DNA of 59,851 nucleotides from the NCBI GenBank assembly GCA_964437185.1, contig CAYTFU010000007.1, positions 1 to 59,851 of the forward strand, read 5' to 3'. The translations under genes and the position numbers were made by a program. Every line of letters starts with the position of its first letter. The stretch's first letter is position 1. Below, piece by piece: positions 16,719 through 25,016 of the stretch. Below the pieces are notes generated by a model, which ran no database searches, was not told the DNA's origin, and was given only the letters and a program-made list of their open reading frames with translations. This stretch comes from UBA10103 sp964437185 (lineage in GTDB: Bacteria; Patescibacteriota; Minisyncoccia; Phycocordibacterales; UBA2100).

Positions 16719-17312
16719 ATGGCCTCGTTTCTTCAAAAAACTGTCCTCTGTGTACTTTCGGGTGCTGTGGTGGTGCTCCTCGTGCCCATCGGAATGCGAA
16801 TCGCGGTGAGTCGGCATATTCACAGAGCGGACGATGCGCCGAGAGTCGAAACTATTCTGGTGCTCGGAGCATCGGTGGTGCGCGGCGCGCCATCGCCGAT
16901 ACTCGCAGAGCGCGCCGATACCGCAATTGAGTTGTATCGTGCGGGAAGGGGCGAAAAGATACTCGTGTCGGGAGATAGTCGTCATTACACGCACGACGAA
17001 GTAACGTCTGTGTATGATTACCTCGTCGGAGCAGCGATTCCAAACGAGCACATAGTTCTCGATCACGAAGGGTTTGATACCTATACGAGCATGTATCGAG
17101 CTCGCCATGTATACGGAATTGATTCGCTCCTTATCGTGACGCAGGATTTTCATCTTCCCCGGGCTCTGTGGATTGCACAATGGATGGGCATCGATGCAGA
17201 GGGTGTTGTGGCGGGCACACGAGGATCATTCTATGATTATTTGCGCGAGATCCCCGCATCGATTAAAGCGCTTATCGACGTGGTTGTGAGACGCGTACCT
17301 GCCGACCTTTGA
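16719..17312 (+). CDS. SanA/YdcF-like DUF218 membrane protein
   Basis: 197 aa. One TM segment (about 8-29), then a DUF218 domain: ILVLGASV (46-53), ERADTAIELY, ILVSGDSR (81-88), DTYTSMYRA and LIVTQDFHLPRAL (138-150). SanA in enterobacteria is an envelope protein linked to vancomycin exclusion; YdcF binds S-adenosylmethionine. The biochemical role is unsettled. Probably faces the outside, where envelope precursors are handled. The ATG overlaps a TAATGA sequence; no SD is visible. Confidence 0.85.
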   Translation: MASFLQKTVLCVLSGAVVVLLVPIGMRIAVSRHIHRADDAPRVETILVLGASVVRGAPSPILAERADTAIELYRAGRGEKILVSGDSRHYTHDEVTSVYDYLVGAAIPNEHIVLDHEGFDTYTSMYRARHVYGIDSLLIVTQDFHLPRALWIAQWMGIDAEGVVAGTRGSFYDYLREIPASIKALIDVVVRRVPADL

Positions 17313-17338
17313 TACCCAGGGATTGAGCGGTAATGAAG

Positions 17339-17347
17339 TGGTACGAT
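17339..17347 (+). promoter_or_regulatory. Extended -10 of the ABC ATPase gene (leaderless)
   Basis: TGG-TACGAT; the hexamer 17342-17347 ends 7 bases before the ATG at 17355, which selects that ATG over the one at 17346 lying inside the box. Confidence 0.65.
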
Positions 17348-17354
17348 GGGCGCA

Positions 17355-18101
17355 ATGAGCGTGCCTGTCCTCGAAATCAAGAATCTTCAAAAATCGTACG
17401 GAGATACGGAAGCCGTAAAAAATATTTCTTTTTCTGTTCATCCGAATGAGATTGTCGGACTCCTCGGGCCCAATGGCGCGGGGAAAACGACGACCATAAA
17501 CATGATCCTCGGCGTTCTGGAGCCCAGTGGTGGATCAATCGTGGTCGAGGGGATTGATCTTCTGAAAGAGCGATCACGCGCACTCACACGCACCAACTTC
17601 GCCGCGGTGTACGCGCAACTTCCCGGGAACATGACGGTGCTACAAAATCTCCGAATATTCGGACTCATGTATACGGTCGCACGTCTCGAAGAGAGAATCG
17701 AGCACGTACTCAAGGACTTCGATCTCAATGCGTACGCCAACACAAAGTGCGGCTTACTCTCCTCAGGAGAGCAAACACGTGTCTCACTCGCAAAAGCAAT
17801 GCTCAATGATCCTCATCTTCTCCTTCTCGACGAACCCACCGCATCGCTCGATCCATCTACCGCTCGCGGGATTCGGGAGAAAATTCGCACATTTGCGGAT
17901 AGGGGATCAGGTGGAGTGCTCTGGACATCACACAACATGCACGAGGTCGAGGCAGTGTGTGATCGCGTGCTCTTTCTTTCGCACGGTACGATCCTACTTG
18001 AGGGAAATCCCAAGACTCTTCCCGGCGAGCACAATAAGGCAAATCTCGAAGAGCTTTTTATCACCGTCGCGCGCGAGCCGCTATCGCTCGATCTTACCTA
18101 G
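17355..18101 (+). CDS. ABC transporter ATPase (ABC-2 type exporter)
   Basis: 248 aa from the second ATG. Walker A GPNGAGKTT (38-46), signature LSSGEQTR, Walker B LLLLDEPTAS and a switch His in WTSHNMHEVE. DrrA/NodI-like subfamily that powers export of drugs, lipids or polysaccharides. The permease gene follows after 3 bases, so the two form a complete half-transporter operon. Substrate cannot be deduced; the neighbouring SanA-like envelope gene hints at a cell-surface compound. Confidence 0.92.
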   Translation: MSVPVLEIKNLQKSYGDTEAVKNISFSVHPNEIVGLLGPNGAGKTTTINMILGVLEPSGGSIVVEGIDLLKERSRALTRTNFAAVYAQLPGNMTVLQNLRIFGLMYTVARLEERIEHVLKDFDLNAYANTKCGLLSSGEQTRVSLAKAMLNDPHLLLLDEPTASLDPSTARGIREKIRTFADRGSGGVLWTSHNMHEVEAVCDRVLFLSHGTILLEGNPKTLPGEHNKANLEELFITVAREPLSLDLT

Positions 18102-18104
18102 CGT

Positions 18105-18902
18105 ATGAATACTACTCGAATCTACGCTGTGTTTCTTCGTCAGGTGTACATTTTGCGCGACAATCCAATGCGGCTGGTACCATACTTCTTGTGGGCAATT
18201 CTCGATATTGTCTTGTGGGGTTACATTACGCGGTACTTGCATGAGACAACTCCCGATCTCGGCTTTATCCCAATGCTCTTGGGGGCGGTCCTTTTATGGG
18301 ATTTTCTCATTCGCGTTCAGCAGGGGGTTACGCTGCCGTTTCTTGAGGACGTATGGTCCAAAAACTTTCTCAACGTCTTCGCTTCACCGCTCACCATTCG
18401 AGAGTACATTGTGGGGTTTGTGCTCACGAGCATTATTACGAGTGCGGCAGGGATGCTCGTCATGCTCCTCATTGCGAGCGCACTCTTCGGTCTCTCGCTC
18501 TTGTATCTTGGGACACTCCTTATTCCATTTATTTTTATCCTCTTTTTATTTGGTGTTTCGCTCGGGATTTTTGGAACGGCGCTCGTACTTCGTTACGGGC
18601 CTTCAGCCGAGTGGTTGATGTGGCCCATTCCCGCAATCCTCGGGCCATTTGTCGGGATATTTTATCCTGTCACGGTGCTGCCTGCATGGATGCAGGCAAT
18701 CGCTCATCTACTTCCGCCGACGTACGTGTTTGAGGGAATGCGTTCGGTCTTGCTCGGAGGCACTTTTTCAACCACGAGTCTTATTATCGGGGTATTACTC
18801 GCGATTGCGTACGTAGTGCTCGGGTATACGGCATTCGCGCTCGCGTATCGCAAAATCGCTCGCGACGGCACCATCTCCCGCTTCGACTCCGAAGGGCCTT
18901 AA
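18105..18902 (+). CDS. ABC-2 type transporter permease
   Basis: 265 aa with six hydrophobic segments, an ABC2_membrane domain and the usual cytoplasmic N-terminus. The conserved region near P-x-W-M-Q-A-I-A-x-L-L-P-P-T-Y-V-F-E-G-M (about 200-220) matches ABC-2 permeases. Together with the ATPase encoded 3 bases upstream it would form a dimeric exporter. The start ATG follows the stop of the ATPase so closely that translation is likely coupled. Confidence 0.9.
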   Translation: MNTTRIYAVFLRQVYILRDNPMRLVPYFLWAILDIVLWGYITRYLHETTPDLGFIPMLLGAVLLWDFLIRVQQGVTLPFLEDVWSKNFLNVFASPLTIREYIVGFVLTSIITSAAGMLVMLLIASALFGLSLLYLGTLLIPFIFILFLFGVSLGIFGTALVLRYGPSAEWLMWPIPAILGPFVGIFYPVTVLPAWMQAIAHLLPPTYVFEGMRSVLLGGTFSTTSLIIGVLLAIAYVVLGYTAFALAYRKIARDGTISRFDSEGP

Positions 18903-18930
18903 CATGTCTATGCACCCTTTCCGCCACGCG

Positions 18931-18939
18931 TGATATGAT
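18931..18939 (+). promoter_or_regulatory. Extended -10 of the 18946 gene (leaderless)
   Basis: TGA-TATGAT; hexamer 18934-18939 ends 6 bases before GTG 18946. Confidence 0.7.
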
Positions 18940-18945
18940 TGCATT

Positions 18946-19461
18946 GTGAAATTGCTATCCTCGTTCCTCGCACCAGTTTGTGCGGTCCTCGCGTCTATCG
19001 TCCTCGTGTCGGCGGTGCTCAATGATTTTTTCGCGGCGTATTTGACACTGATGTTTGCGCTACTCATCTGTTTGATCGTGTATTCCGCAGTAAAAAAGCA
19101 GTATGCCTCTCTGAAAATTGAGCTCACCATTCTTGCAATTACGGTACTATTCGGTGCGGCTATGTTATTTTCCGTCAACGATCTCACTCCTGCGGATATA
19201 TTTAGGGATTTGCTCGGAGAGGTCAGTTCAAGTCAATATGGTGCAGGTTCAATGTTTGCGATAGCAATTCTTTGCATCATTACCGTAGGGGCCGCCATGT
19301 ATAATCGAATTTCACCGACCTCCATTCCTATTTCTGATCCTGCAACGAAAGTCAAAAAACACTCAATTTGGTTCGTACTTTTTCTTCTGCTTGCCATGCC
19401 TACGGTCATTCTTTTTGCCCTCCTGCTTTATGCTGGTTCCAGAGGAGCGATTGGCGGATAG
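18946..19461 (+). CDS. Four-TM hypothetical membrane protein
   Basis: 171 aa, GTG start supported by the adjacent promoter. Hydrophobic segments at about 3-22, 28-46, 57-77, 97-117 and 142-163 (four or five helices). No family recognised and no conserved charged residues inside the helices. It stands alone between the ABC exporter operon and a long palindrome. Confidence 0.6.
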   Translation: MKLLSSFLAPVCAVLASIVLVSAVLNDFFAAYLTLMFALLICLIVYSAVKKQYASLKIELTILAITVLFGAAMLFSVNDLTPADIFRDLLGEVSSSQYGAGSMFAIAILCIITVGAAMYNRISPTSIPISDPATKVKKHSIWFVLFLLLAMPTVILFALLLYAGSRGAIGG

Positions 19462-19553
19462 TCTACGGCCCTATTTATAGTGTTTTTGTGAGTCCAGTAT
19501 TGTGAAAGAGAAAGCATCGATTCGTCGCTGTCTAAAAGTGCGCTGGAAAAAAG

Positions 19554-19591
19554 TATTGTTTATCTTGTCCGGCCGGACAAGATAAACAATA
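19554..19591. repeat. 38-bp perfect palindrome
   Basis: Two 19-base arms with no mismatch, centred between 19572 and 19573; core CTTGTCCGG/CCGGACAAG. It would form a very stable cruciform or RNA hairpin. No T-tract follows on either strand. It lies between the 18946 membrane gene and the GH18 gene, and shares its TTGTCC/GGACAA core with the palindrome at 23561-23600. Confidence 0.8.
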
Positions 19592-19660
19592 GAGGGAATG
19601 AGAGAAAAAGTTCGTGCAACTTTGGGATTCCAACAAATTTCAATAGATTCTTGCAAGATT

Positions 19661-19669
19661 TGGTACACT
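19661..19669 (+). promoter_or_regulatory. Extended -10 of the GH18 gene
   Basis: TGG-TACACT; hexamer 19664-19669 ends 8 bases before ATG 19678. Confidence 0.65.
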
Positions 19670-19677
19670 GAGACGTC

Positions 19678-20883
19678 ATGAGAAATATGAGATACGTTTT
19701 GGGTGTGTTTGTGGCGCTTATTGTTGTCGTTGTCCCGCAGGGTGCGATGGCAGCGGCGACGAGGTTTGAGGTCACGGGATGGATTCCGTACTGGCGCGCG
19801 GCGACGGGTACTGCGGACGTACTGCCCAACCTCGACAAGCTGACGGAAGTGAATCCTTTCGTGTATACGATCAAATCCGACGGCTCGCTCCTCGATAATG
19901 GCAAGCTCGATGAAGAGCCGTGGAAGAGCTTCATCGCCGAGGCGAAGCGAAAAAAAGTGCGCGTCATTCCAACCGTCATGACGAGCAACAGTGAATTGCT
20001 CCACGAAATATTGAGCAACCAGAAGAAACGCATTGCGCTCGAGGATCGAATCGCAAAACTCGTGAAGGACAAGGGCTTTGATGGTATCGACATTGATTTT
20101 GAGGGAAAGAAGGCCGCGGATAAAGATTATTTTTCGACTTTTCTGAAGGGTCTCTACCAACGCATGGGAAATAAGTGGGTAATGTGTACGATTGAATCGC
20201 GCACGCCTCTCGAATCGCGCTACTACGGCACGACGCCTCCCGCTGACGCTACGATGTATGCGAATGATTTGAAGGCGATCAACAAATATTGTGATCGCGT
20301 GCGCATCATGGCGTACGATCAGCAGGGAATTGATCTGAAACTTGCGGCCGAAGCGGCGTCTTCCTCGCAACTCTATGCGCCAGTTGGTGATCCGGCGTGG
20401 GTGGAGAAGGTGATAAATCTCATGGCCAAAGATATTAAGAAAAGCAAAATCCTCATCGGCGTGCCGACGTATGGGTACGAGTACGATGTGATGGCGTATG
20501 CAGGCAAACAGTACATCTACGACATTCTGTGGACCTTCAATCCCGGGTACGCGATTCCGCTCGCGGCAGCGCACGGCGTAACCCCACAGCGCAACTCGGC
20601 GGGAGAAATGTACTTTACGTACGTCGCGGAAGCGGCGACGAGCACAACGCCCGTTTCTCTCGGGGCTCAGTCTGCGCTTTTCGCGGCAATTGCTGCCACT
20701 GCGTATGCGGACACATACAACTCTCACCTCGGTTTTCGTTTGGTAAATTGGCCCGACGCGTATTCCGTGCAGACCAAGATTGATCTCGCAAAAAAGCTGG
20801 GAGTGCGAGGTATCTCAGTCTTTAAGTTTGATGGCGGCCAGGATCCAAATATTTGGAAGACGCTCGAAGGTGTGAAGAAGTAG
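19678..20883 (+). CDS. Exported GH18-family glycoside hydrolase
   Basis: 401 aa. Signal peptide to about residue 25 (GAMA-AA). The GH18 barrel follows, with the catalytic signature D135-G-I-D-I-D-F-E142 complete, including the acid Glu, and the later MAYD and SVFKFDGG strands. Members include chitinases and the YaaH/SleL-like cortex-lytic enzymes; the length and lack of LysM resemble the latter group's catalytic domain. Likely cleaves N-acetylglucosamine-containing glycans such as peptidoglycan outside the cell. Substrate not settled by sequence. Confidence 0.88.
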   Translation: MRNMRYVLGVFVALIVVVVPQGAMAAATRFEVTGWIPYWRAATGTADVLPNLDKLTEVNPFVYTIKSDGSLLDNGKLDEEPWKSFIAEAKRKKVRVIPTVMTSNSELLHEILSNQKKRIALEDRIAKLVKDKGFDGIDIDFEGKKAADKDYFSTFLKGLYQRMGNKWVMCTIESRTPLESRYYGTTPPADATMYANDLKAINKYCDRVRIMAYDQQGIDLKLAAEAASSSQLYAPVGDPAWVEKVINLMAKDIKKSKILIGVPTYGYEYDVMAYAGKQYIYDILWTFNPGYAIPLAAAHGVTPQRNSAGEMYFTYVAEAATSTTPVSLGAQSALFAAIAATAYADTYNSHLGFRLVNWPDAYSVQTKIDLAKKLGVRGISVFKFDGGQDPNIWKTLEGVKK

Positions 20884-20907
20884 CGCTTGCAATTTTAATC
20901 CATAGTG

Positions 20908-20913
20908 TAAAAT
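20908..20913 (+). promoter_or_regulatory. -10 box of the DsbA-like gene (leaderless)
   Basis: TAAAAT ends 6 bases before ATG 20920; no SD. Confidence 0.55.
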
Positions 20914-20919
20914 GGCGCG

Positions 20920-21669
20920 ATGACACACGAACAAAATCAGGCCAATCCAGCGTCCGCACCAACATCCGAAGTTATTGCAGCGCCAGCCAAGGACATGAGT
21001 GCACTCTATACGCCGATAGCGATAATCGTGGCAGGAGCGCTTGTGGGAGGCTCTCTCTACTTCGCACTCTCTCCCAAGCGCGCGGCGGTAGGAGGTGCCC
21101 CTACGGGGCCGGTCGCGGTAGACGTAAAGGATGTCAATATAAAGAATCTCCCATATATTGGAAAGGAGAAGGCTTCTCTTACCATGGCATATTGGTCAGA
21201 CTACCAGTGCCCGTACTGCAAGCAATTTGAAGTACAAGTCTTGCCGACGCTCGTCAAAGACTATGTCGATACAGGGAAACTCAAAATAGTGTTTATGGAT
21301 TTCGCGTTTCTCGGCCCCGATTCCACGGTGGCGGCGCACTATAAGCACGCGGTCTGGGAATTGTACCCCGATAAGTTTTTCAAGTGGAATGAAGCGATGT
21401 ACAAGGCCCAAGATCAGGAGCACGGCGGATTTGGCAATGAGGCGAGTATTCTCAAGCTCATTGCGGGAATTGGAGGCATGGACGCGAGTAAGCTGAAGGC
21501 GCGCGTTGCCTCGAAGGCTGCCGAGTACGACGCCATTATGGCTGCAGGCCAGGCGGAGGGGGCGAAGGTCGGGGTCACGGGCACTCCTGGGTTTGTTATT
21601 GGAGAACAGATCATTGGGGGGGCGCAACCACTGCCCAACTTCATCGCGGCGATTGAAGCGCAATTGTAA
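20920..21669 (+). CDS. DsbA-like membrane-anchored thiol oxidoreductase
   Basis: 249 aa. Cytoplasmic tail, TM segment about 29-50, then a thioredoxin_4/DSBA-like domain outside the cell with active site C97-P-Y-C100 in SDYQCPYCKQF and the cis-Pro loop GTPGFVIG near 225. Probably introduces disulphides into exported proteins, which fits the Cys-containing surface proteins nearby. The partner reoxidase (DsbB or VKOR) is not in the window. TM-anchored forms of this kind are frequent in Gram-positive-type envelopes. Confidence 0.9.
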   Translation: MTHEQNQANPASAPTSEVIAAPAKDMSALYTPIAIIVAGALVGGSLYFALSPKRAAVGGAPTGPVAVDVKDVNIKNLPYIGKEKASLTMAYWSDYQCPYCKQFEVQVLPTLVKDYVDTGKLKIVFMDFAFLGPDSTVAAHYKHAVWELYPDKFFKWNEAMYKAQDQEHGGFGNEASILKLIAGIGGMDASKLKARVASKAAEYDAIMAAGQAEGAKVGVTGTPGFVIGEQIIGGAQPLPNFIAAIEAQL

Positions 21670-21683
21670 CGTACACGTATTGA

Positions 21684-21712
21684 TTGACATTTTGCCTGAA
21701 AAGAGGCATATT
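21684..21712 (+). promoter_or_regulatory. typA promoter
   Basis: TTGACA at 21684-21689 with CATATT at 21707-21712 (17-bp spacer); TATTTT at 21709-21714 is an alternative. Either gives a leader of about 42-45 nt, long for this genome. Confidence 0.55.
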
Positions 21713-21719
21713 TTGGCAT

Positions 21720-21757
21720 TGCCTTCGGGCATCCGCCAGCCGGCGGATTATTTATTT
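21720..21757 (+). promoter_or_regulatory. typA leader with terminator-like hairpin
   Basis: Two hairpins lie between promoter and start: TGCC-TTCG-GGCA (21720-21731) and ATCCGCC-AGCC-GGCGGAT (21731-21748) followed by TATTTATTT. The second looks like an intrinsic terminator 5 bases before the typA ATG, so it could attenuate transcription or gate translation. Confidence 0.5.
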
Positions 21758-21761
21758 CAAC

Positions 21762-23543
21762 ATGCAAATAAGAAACATTGCAATTATTGCGCACGTGGAT
21801 CATGGCAAGACCACGCTCACCGACGCACTCTTGCGTCAGCTTGGCGTTGCCGAAGAGGGCGTGTCGATGGATTCTAACGCGCTCGAACGTGAACGAGGGA
21901 TCACGATCTATTCGAAAAATGCCGCGGTGTTTTATCGGGATACCAAGATCAACATTGTGGATACTCCCGGACACGCCGATTTCGGGTCTGAGGTGGAGCG
22001 TGTGTTGCGATCAATTGATTCCGTACTCCTCGTAGTTGACGCGCAAGAGGGGCCGATGCCGCAGACGCGATTTGTGCTCAAAAAGTCGCTCGAGCTCGGC
22101 ATCAAGCCGATTGTCGTAATAAATAAAATTGACAAGCCTGCTGCAGACCCCGCACGGACGGAAGATCAGGTACTCGAGCTCTTCCTTGAGCTTGGAGCGA
22201 GCGATGAGCAGGCAGATTTTCCTATTGTCTACTCTATCGGTCGGCAAGGTATCGCGAAGTTGAAGCTCGACGACGAGTCTTCAGATCTCACCCCGCTTCT
22301 TGACGTCGTTCTTTCGCACGTGCCACCCACGGAGGTTGCGGATGACGCGCGCGCCGCGAAGCTTCAGCCGTTCAATCTCGGATACGATAATTTTTTGGGC
22401 CGTCTCGCGGTCGTGCGGGTATACGAGGGCGTTTTGAAAACTGGCGATGCTGTGTGGGTGAAAAAGCCGACCGGAGAGACGCGCAGCGGCAAAATCACCA
22501 AAATGTTTACCTTTAAGGGTTTGCAAAAGGTTGAGGCGAGCGAGGTAGCCGCAGGGGACATCGCGATGATCGCGGGCCTTCCAGATATTTATATTGGGGA
22601 AACGATCACGACCGATCAGAATGCAGATCCGCTTCCTGCCATTGCGATCGACGAGCCCACCATCACTCTCAACTTCCTCGTTAACAACTCACCGTTTGCT
22701 GGGAGAGAGGGAAAGTTTGTTACGTCGCGCCAGATTCGCGATCGGCTTGAGCGAGAACTTGAGATCAACGTGGGATTGCGCGTCGATTTTTCTGGGGGAG
22801 ACACGTTTAAAGTCTCGGGCCGCGGCGAGCTTCACATCGCAATTTTGCTCGAAAACATGCGTCGGGAAGGTTACGAAATGCAAGTTTCTCAGCCGCAAGT
22901 GATTTTCCATGAGGAAGGGGGAGAACGACGCGAGCCATTTGAAGAAGTGGTTGTCGATACGCCGCAGCAGTATCAAGGAGCGATCATCGAGCGCCTCGGG
23001 ACCCGCAAGTTCATCATGAAGGACATGAAGGTGCACGAGAATAGTGTCCGCCTTATTTTTGAGGGGCCGACGCGTGGACTTCTCGGTTTTCGATCGCAGT
23101 TTGTACTCGACACGAAGGGGGAGGGTATTCTTTCGTCTCGCGTGATTGGGTTTAAGCCGTACGTTGGCGAAATTAAGCGTAAACAGGTCGGCTCAATGAT
23201 ATCGATGGCTTCGGGGAAGGCGCTCGGATTCTCACTCTGGAATTTGCAGGAGCGCGGTGTGCTCTATATCGGCCCCGCGGTTGAAGTTTACGAAGGTATG
23301 GTGATTGGCAATACGTCGAAAGGTGAGGAGATGAACGTGAATCCTACGAAAGGGAAACAGCTCACCAACATGCGCTCGAGTGGTGCAGACGAGGCGATAA
23401 ACCTCATACCCCCATTTGCGCTTTCAATCGAACGAGGCCTCGAAGTTATGTCGGAAGATGAATATCTCGAAATCACGCCGATTTCCGTCCGCCTCCGCAA
23501 ACAACAGCTCACCGAAACCGACCGCTCCCGCGCCCGCCGCTAG
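21762..23543 (+). CDS. typA: Ribosome-associated GTPase TypA/BipA
   Basis: 593 aa from the ATG at 21762; a longer frame from 21684 would start inside the promoter. G motifs: HVDHGKTT (11-18), ERERGIT (switch I), DTPGHADFG (67-75), NKIDK (121-125). The EF-G-like domains and the TypA-specific C-terminal domain are present, and length matches the family (about 600 aa). TypA binds 70S ribosomes and aids 50S assembly and stress or cold growth. Single gene with its own structured leader; a 40-bp palindrome follows the stop. Confidence 0.95.
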   Translation: MQIRNIAIIAHVDHGKTTLTDALLRQLGVAEEGVSMDSNALERERGITIYSKNAAVFYRDTKINIVDTPGHADFGSEVERVLRSIDSVLLVVDAQEGPMPQTRFVLKKSLELGIKPIVVINKIDKPAADPARTEDQVLELFLELGASDEQADFPIVYSIGRQGIAKLKLDDESSDLTPLLDVVLSHVPPTEVADDARAAKLQPFNLGYDNFLGRLAVVRVYEGVLKTGDAVWVKKPTGETRSGKITKMFTFKGLQKVEASEVAAGDIAMIAGLPDIYIGETITTDQNADPLPAIAIDEPTITLNFLVNNSPFAGREGKFVTSRQIRDRLERELEINVGLRVDFSGGDTFKVSGRGELHIAILLENMRREGYEMQVSQPQVIFHEEGGERREPFEEVVVDTPQQYQGAIIERLGTRKFIMKDMKVHENSVRLIFEGPTRGLLGFRSQFVLDTKGEGILSSRVIGFKPYVGEIKRKQVGSMISMASGKALGFSLWNLQERGVLYIGPAVEVYEGMVIGNTSKGEEMNVNPTKGKQLTNMRSSGADEAINLIPPFALSIERGLEVMSEDEYLEITPISVRLRKQQLTETDRSRARR

Positions 23544-23560
23544 CTGCACCTCGTCGGGTA

Positions 23561-23600
23561 CAGACACTAACTTTGTCCTATAGGACAAAGTTAGTGTCTG
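23561..23600. repeat. 40-bp perfect palindrome after typA
   Basis: Two 20-base arms without mismatch, centred between 23580 and 23581; core TTTGTCCTATAGGACAAA. It lies 17 bases after the typA stop, as a terminator would, but has no T-tract. Shares the TTGTCC/GGACAA core with 19554-19591. Confidence 0.8.
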
Positions 23601-23636
23601 AGTGATCAGAGGGAAATGGTATTGCATTGTACAAGC

Positions 23637-23656
23637 TGAGGTGATACAGTACCTCA
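23637..23656. promoter_or_regulatory. Candidate MntR/DtxR operator
   Basis: TGAGGT-GATACAGT-ACCTCA, an inverted repeat with AGGT/ACCT half-sites like those bound by DtxR-family repressors, just upstream of the DtxR-family gene. Confidence 0.5.
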
Positions 23657-23659
23657 AAT

Positions 23660-23675
23660 GTTCGGGTATACGAAC
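23660..23675 (+). promoter_or_regulatory. -10 box within an inverted repeat
   Basis: TATACG (23667-23672) ends 8 bases before ATG 23681 and lies inside GTTCG-GGTATA-CGAAC, which may be a second regulator site. Confidence 0.45.
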
Positions 23676-23680
23676 TTTGC

Positions 23681-24094
23681 ATGAAAACAAAACAACTTAC
23701 ATTGACGCAAGAGGATTATCTTCGGGCGATATTGATTTCGCAGGAACGCGACGGCAAGGCGGGGACCGTTGGCGTGGCGAAGTACTTGCATTTGAGCAAA
23801 TCGACCGTCTCGGAGCGGTTGCGCGATCTCATGCGGCAGAAGCTCGTCGCACCTGCCGAATATTCAGAAATAATTCTCACCAAAAAAGGCAGGAAATTAG
23901 CCGAAAAATTGACATACAAGCACAGGATTGCAGAAGTATTTCTCCATAAGGTCCTTAAAATCCCAAAAAATCAAGTTCATGAAGAGGCGCACAAACTAGA
24001 ACATGCACTCAGCGACGCGGTCGTGAAGAAACTTGCCGTTTTTTTGGGAACGCCTAAAACCGATCCGCACGGCTCTCGAATTACACGTATTTAA
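23681..24094 (+). CDS. mntR: DtxR/MntR-family metal-dependent repressor
   Basis: 137 aa. Winged helix at about 8-62 (LTQEDYLRAIL, LSKSTVSERLRDL, LTKKGRKLAEKL) and a DtxR dimerisation/metal domain from about 70 (HRIAEVFL, E-E-A-H-x-L-E-H). The H-x-x-x-E and E-E-x-H-x-x-E-H ligands are those of MntR-type proteins, and no SH3 domain follows. Seven bases later starts a manganese-type ABC importer, so it probably represses this operon when Mn2+ (or Fe2+) is sufficient. mntR is assigned by context; an iron regulator is possible. Confidence 0.85.
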   Translation: MKTKQLTLTQEDYLRAILISQERDGKAGTVGVAKYLHLSKSTVSERLRDLMRQKLVAPAEYSEIILTKKGRKLAEKLTYKHRIAEVFLHKVLKIPKNQVHEEAHKLEHALSDAVVKKLAVFLGTPKTDPHGSRITRI

Positions 24095-24101
24095 TACCAT
24101 T

Positions 24102-25016
24102 ATGAAAAAAATAGTCTTACTGAGCATTGTTTTATTACTGATAGTTGTCGGCTACTTCGCCCTCGCGAGTGTGGCGCCGAAGGAGCGAGGCGACACGCTC
24201 GTGGTGCTCAGCACGTTCACTGTTATCTCCGACATGGTACGAGAAGTGGGAGGGGATCGCGTTGATGCGCGCTCGCTCACGAAGCCGGGCGTGGAAATTC
24301 ACGGCTACGAGCCGACACCTGGCGATCTTGTGCGTGCGGCGGAGGCGGATGTGATATTCGACAACGGTCTCAATCTCGAGGTCTGGGCCAGCAAGCTCTA
24401 TTCGAGCATTCCCGATGTTCCGCACGTGACGTTGAGTAAAGGAGTGGATGTGATGCCGATAAGTGCCGGCGCGTACAAAGACAAACCAAATCCACATGCG
24501 TGGATGTCGCCGGCGCAGGCACTTGTGTATGTAGAAAATATTCGCGCGGCGCTCGTCTCACTTTCGCCCGAAGATGCAGAGTATTTCAACGCGCGGGCAC
24601 ACGAGTATTCAGAAAAGATCAAAAAACTTGATGAGACCTTGCGCACTTCGCTCGCCACCATTCCTGAGTCGAAGCGGTATCTCGTGACGTGCGAAGGGGC
24701 GTTTAGCTATTTAACCAACGACTACGGCCTCCAAGAGCTATACCTGTGGCCGATCAATGACGAGTCGCAAGGGTCGCCTCAGCAGATTGCGAGCGTTGTC
24801 GATGCAGTGAAAAAGAATGGCATTGAGGTGGTGTTTTGCGAGAGCACCATCGAGCCGCGAATTCAGGAAGAGGTAGTTCGCGCTTCAGGAGCACGACTCG
24901 GGGGGCTTTTGTACGTCGACTCTCTTTCAGATGCATCTGGCCCCGCGCCCACGTATCTCAAACTTCTCGAGCACACAGTTTTCACCATTACTTCTGGACT
25001 CACTGCAAAACAATGA
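24102..25016 (+). CDS. mntA: Mn/Zn-type ABC substrate-binding protein
   Basis: 304 aa from the ATG at 24102. Cluster A-I metal-binding protein: H67 (EIHGYEP), H132 (NPHAWMSP), E198 (TCEGAF) and D273 (YVDSLSD) match the His-His-Glu-Asp set of manganese binders such as PsaA, rather than the His-rich ZnuA pattern. There is an N-terminal hydrophobic segment (3-22) without a lipobox Cys, so it is probably held by an uncleaved TM helix. It starts 7 bases after the regulator and its stop overlaps the ATPase start (ATGA). Confidence 0.88.
   Translation: MKKIVLLSIVLLLIVVGYFALASVAPKERGDTLVVLSTFTVISDMVREVGGDRVDARSLTKPGVEIHGYEPTPGDLVRAAEADVIFDNGLNLEVWASKLYSSIPDVPHVTLSKGVDVMPISAGAYKDKPNPHAWMSPAQALVYVENIRAALVSLSPEDAEYFNARAHEYSEKIKKLDETLRTSLATIPESKRYLVTCEGAFSYLTNDYGLQELYLWPINDESQGSPQQIASVVDAVKKNGIEVVFCESTIEPRIQEEVVRASGARLGGLLYVDSLSDASGPAPTYLKLLEHTVFTITSGLTAKQ

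Noticed and set aside
19471..20727. 418-codon minus-strand frame
   Set aside because: Almost entirely antisense to the GH18 gene, Arg/His-rich with no domain; a shadow frame.
21684..21761. 26-residue extension of TypA
   Set aside because: Would start at the -35 box and run through the leader hairpins; the family begins at MQIRNIAIIAHVDHGKT.
24836..25012. N-terminal extension of the metal-importer ATPase
   Set aside because: Overlaps the binding-protein gene out of frame; the ATGA overlap start at 25013 gives the standard family N-terminus.
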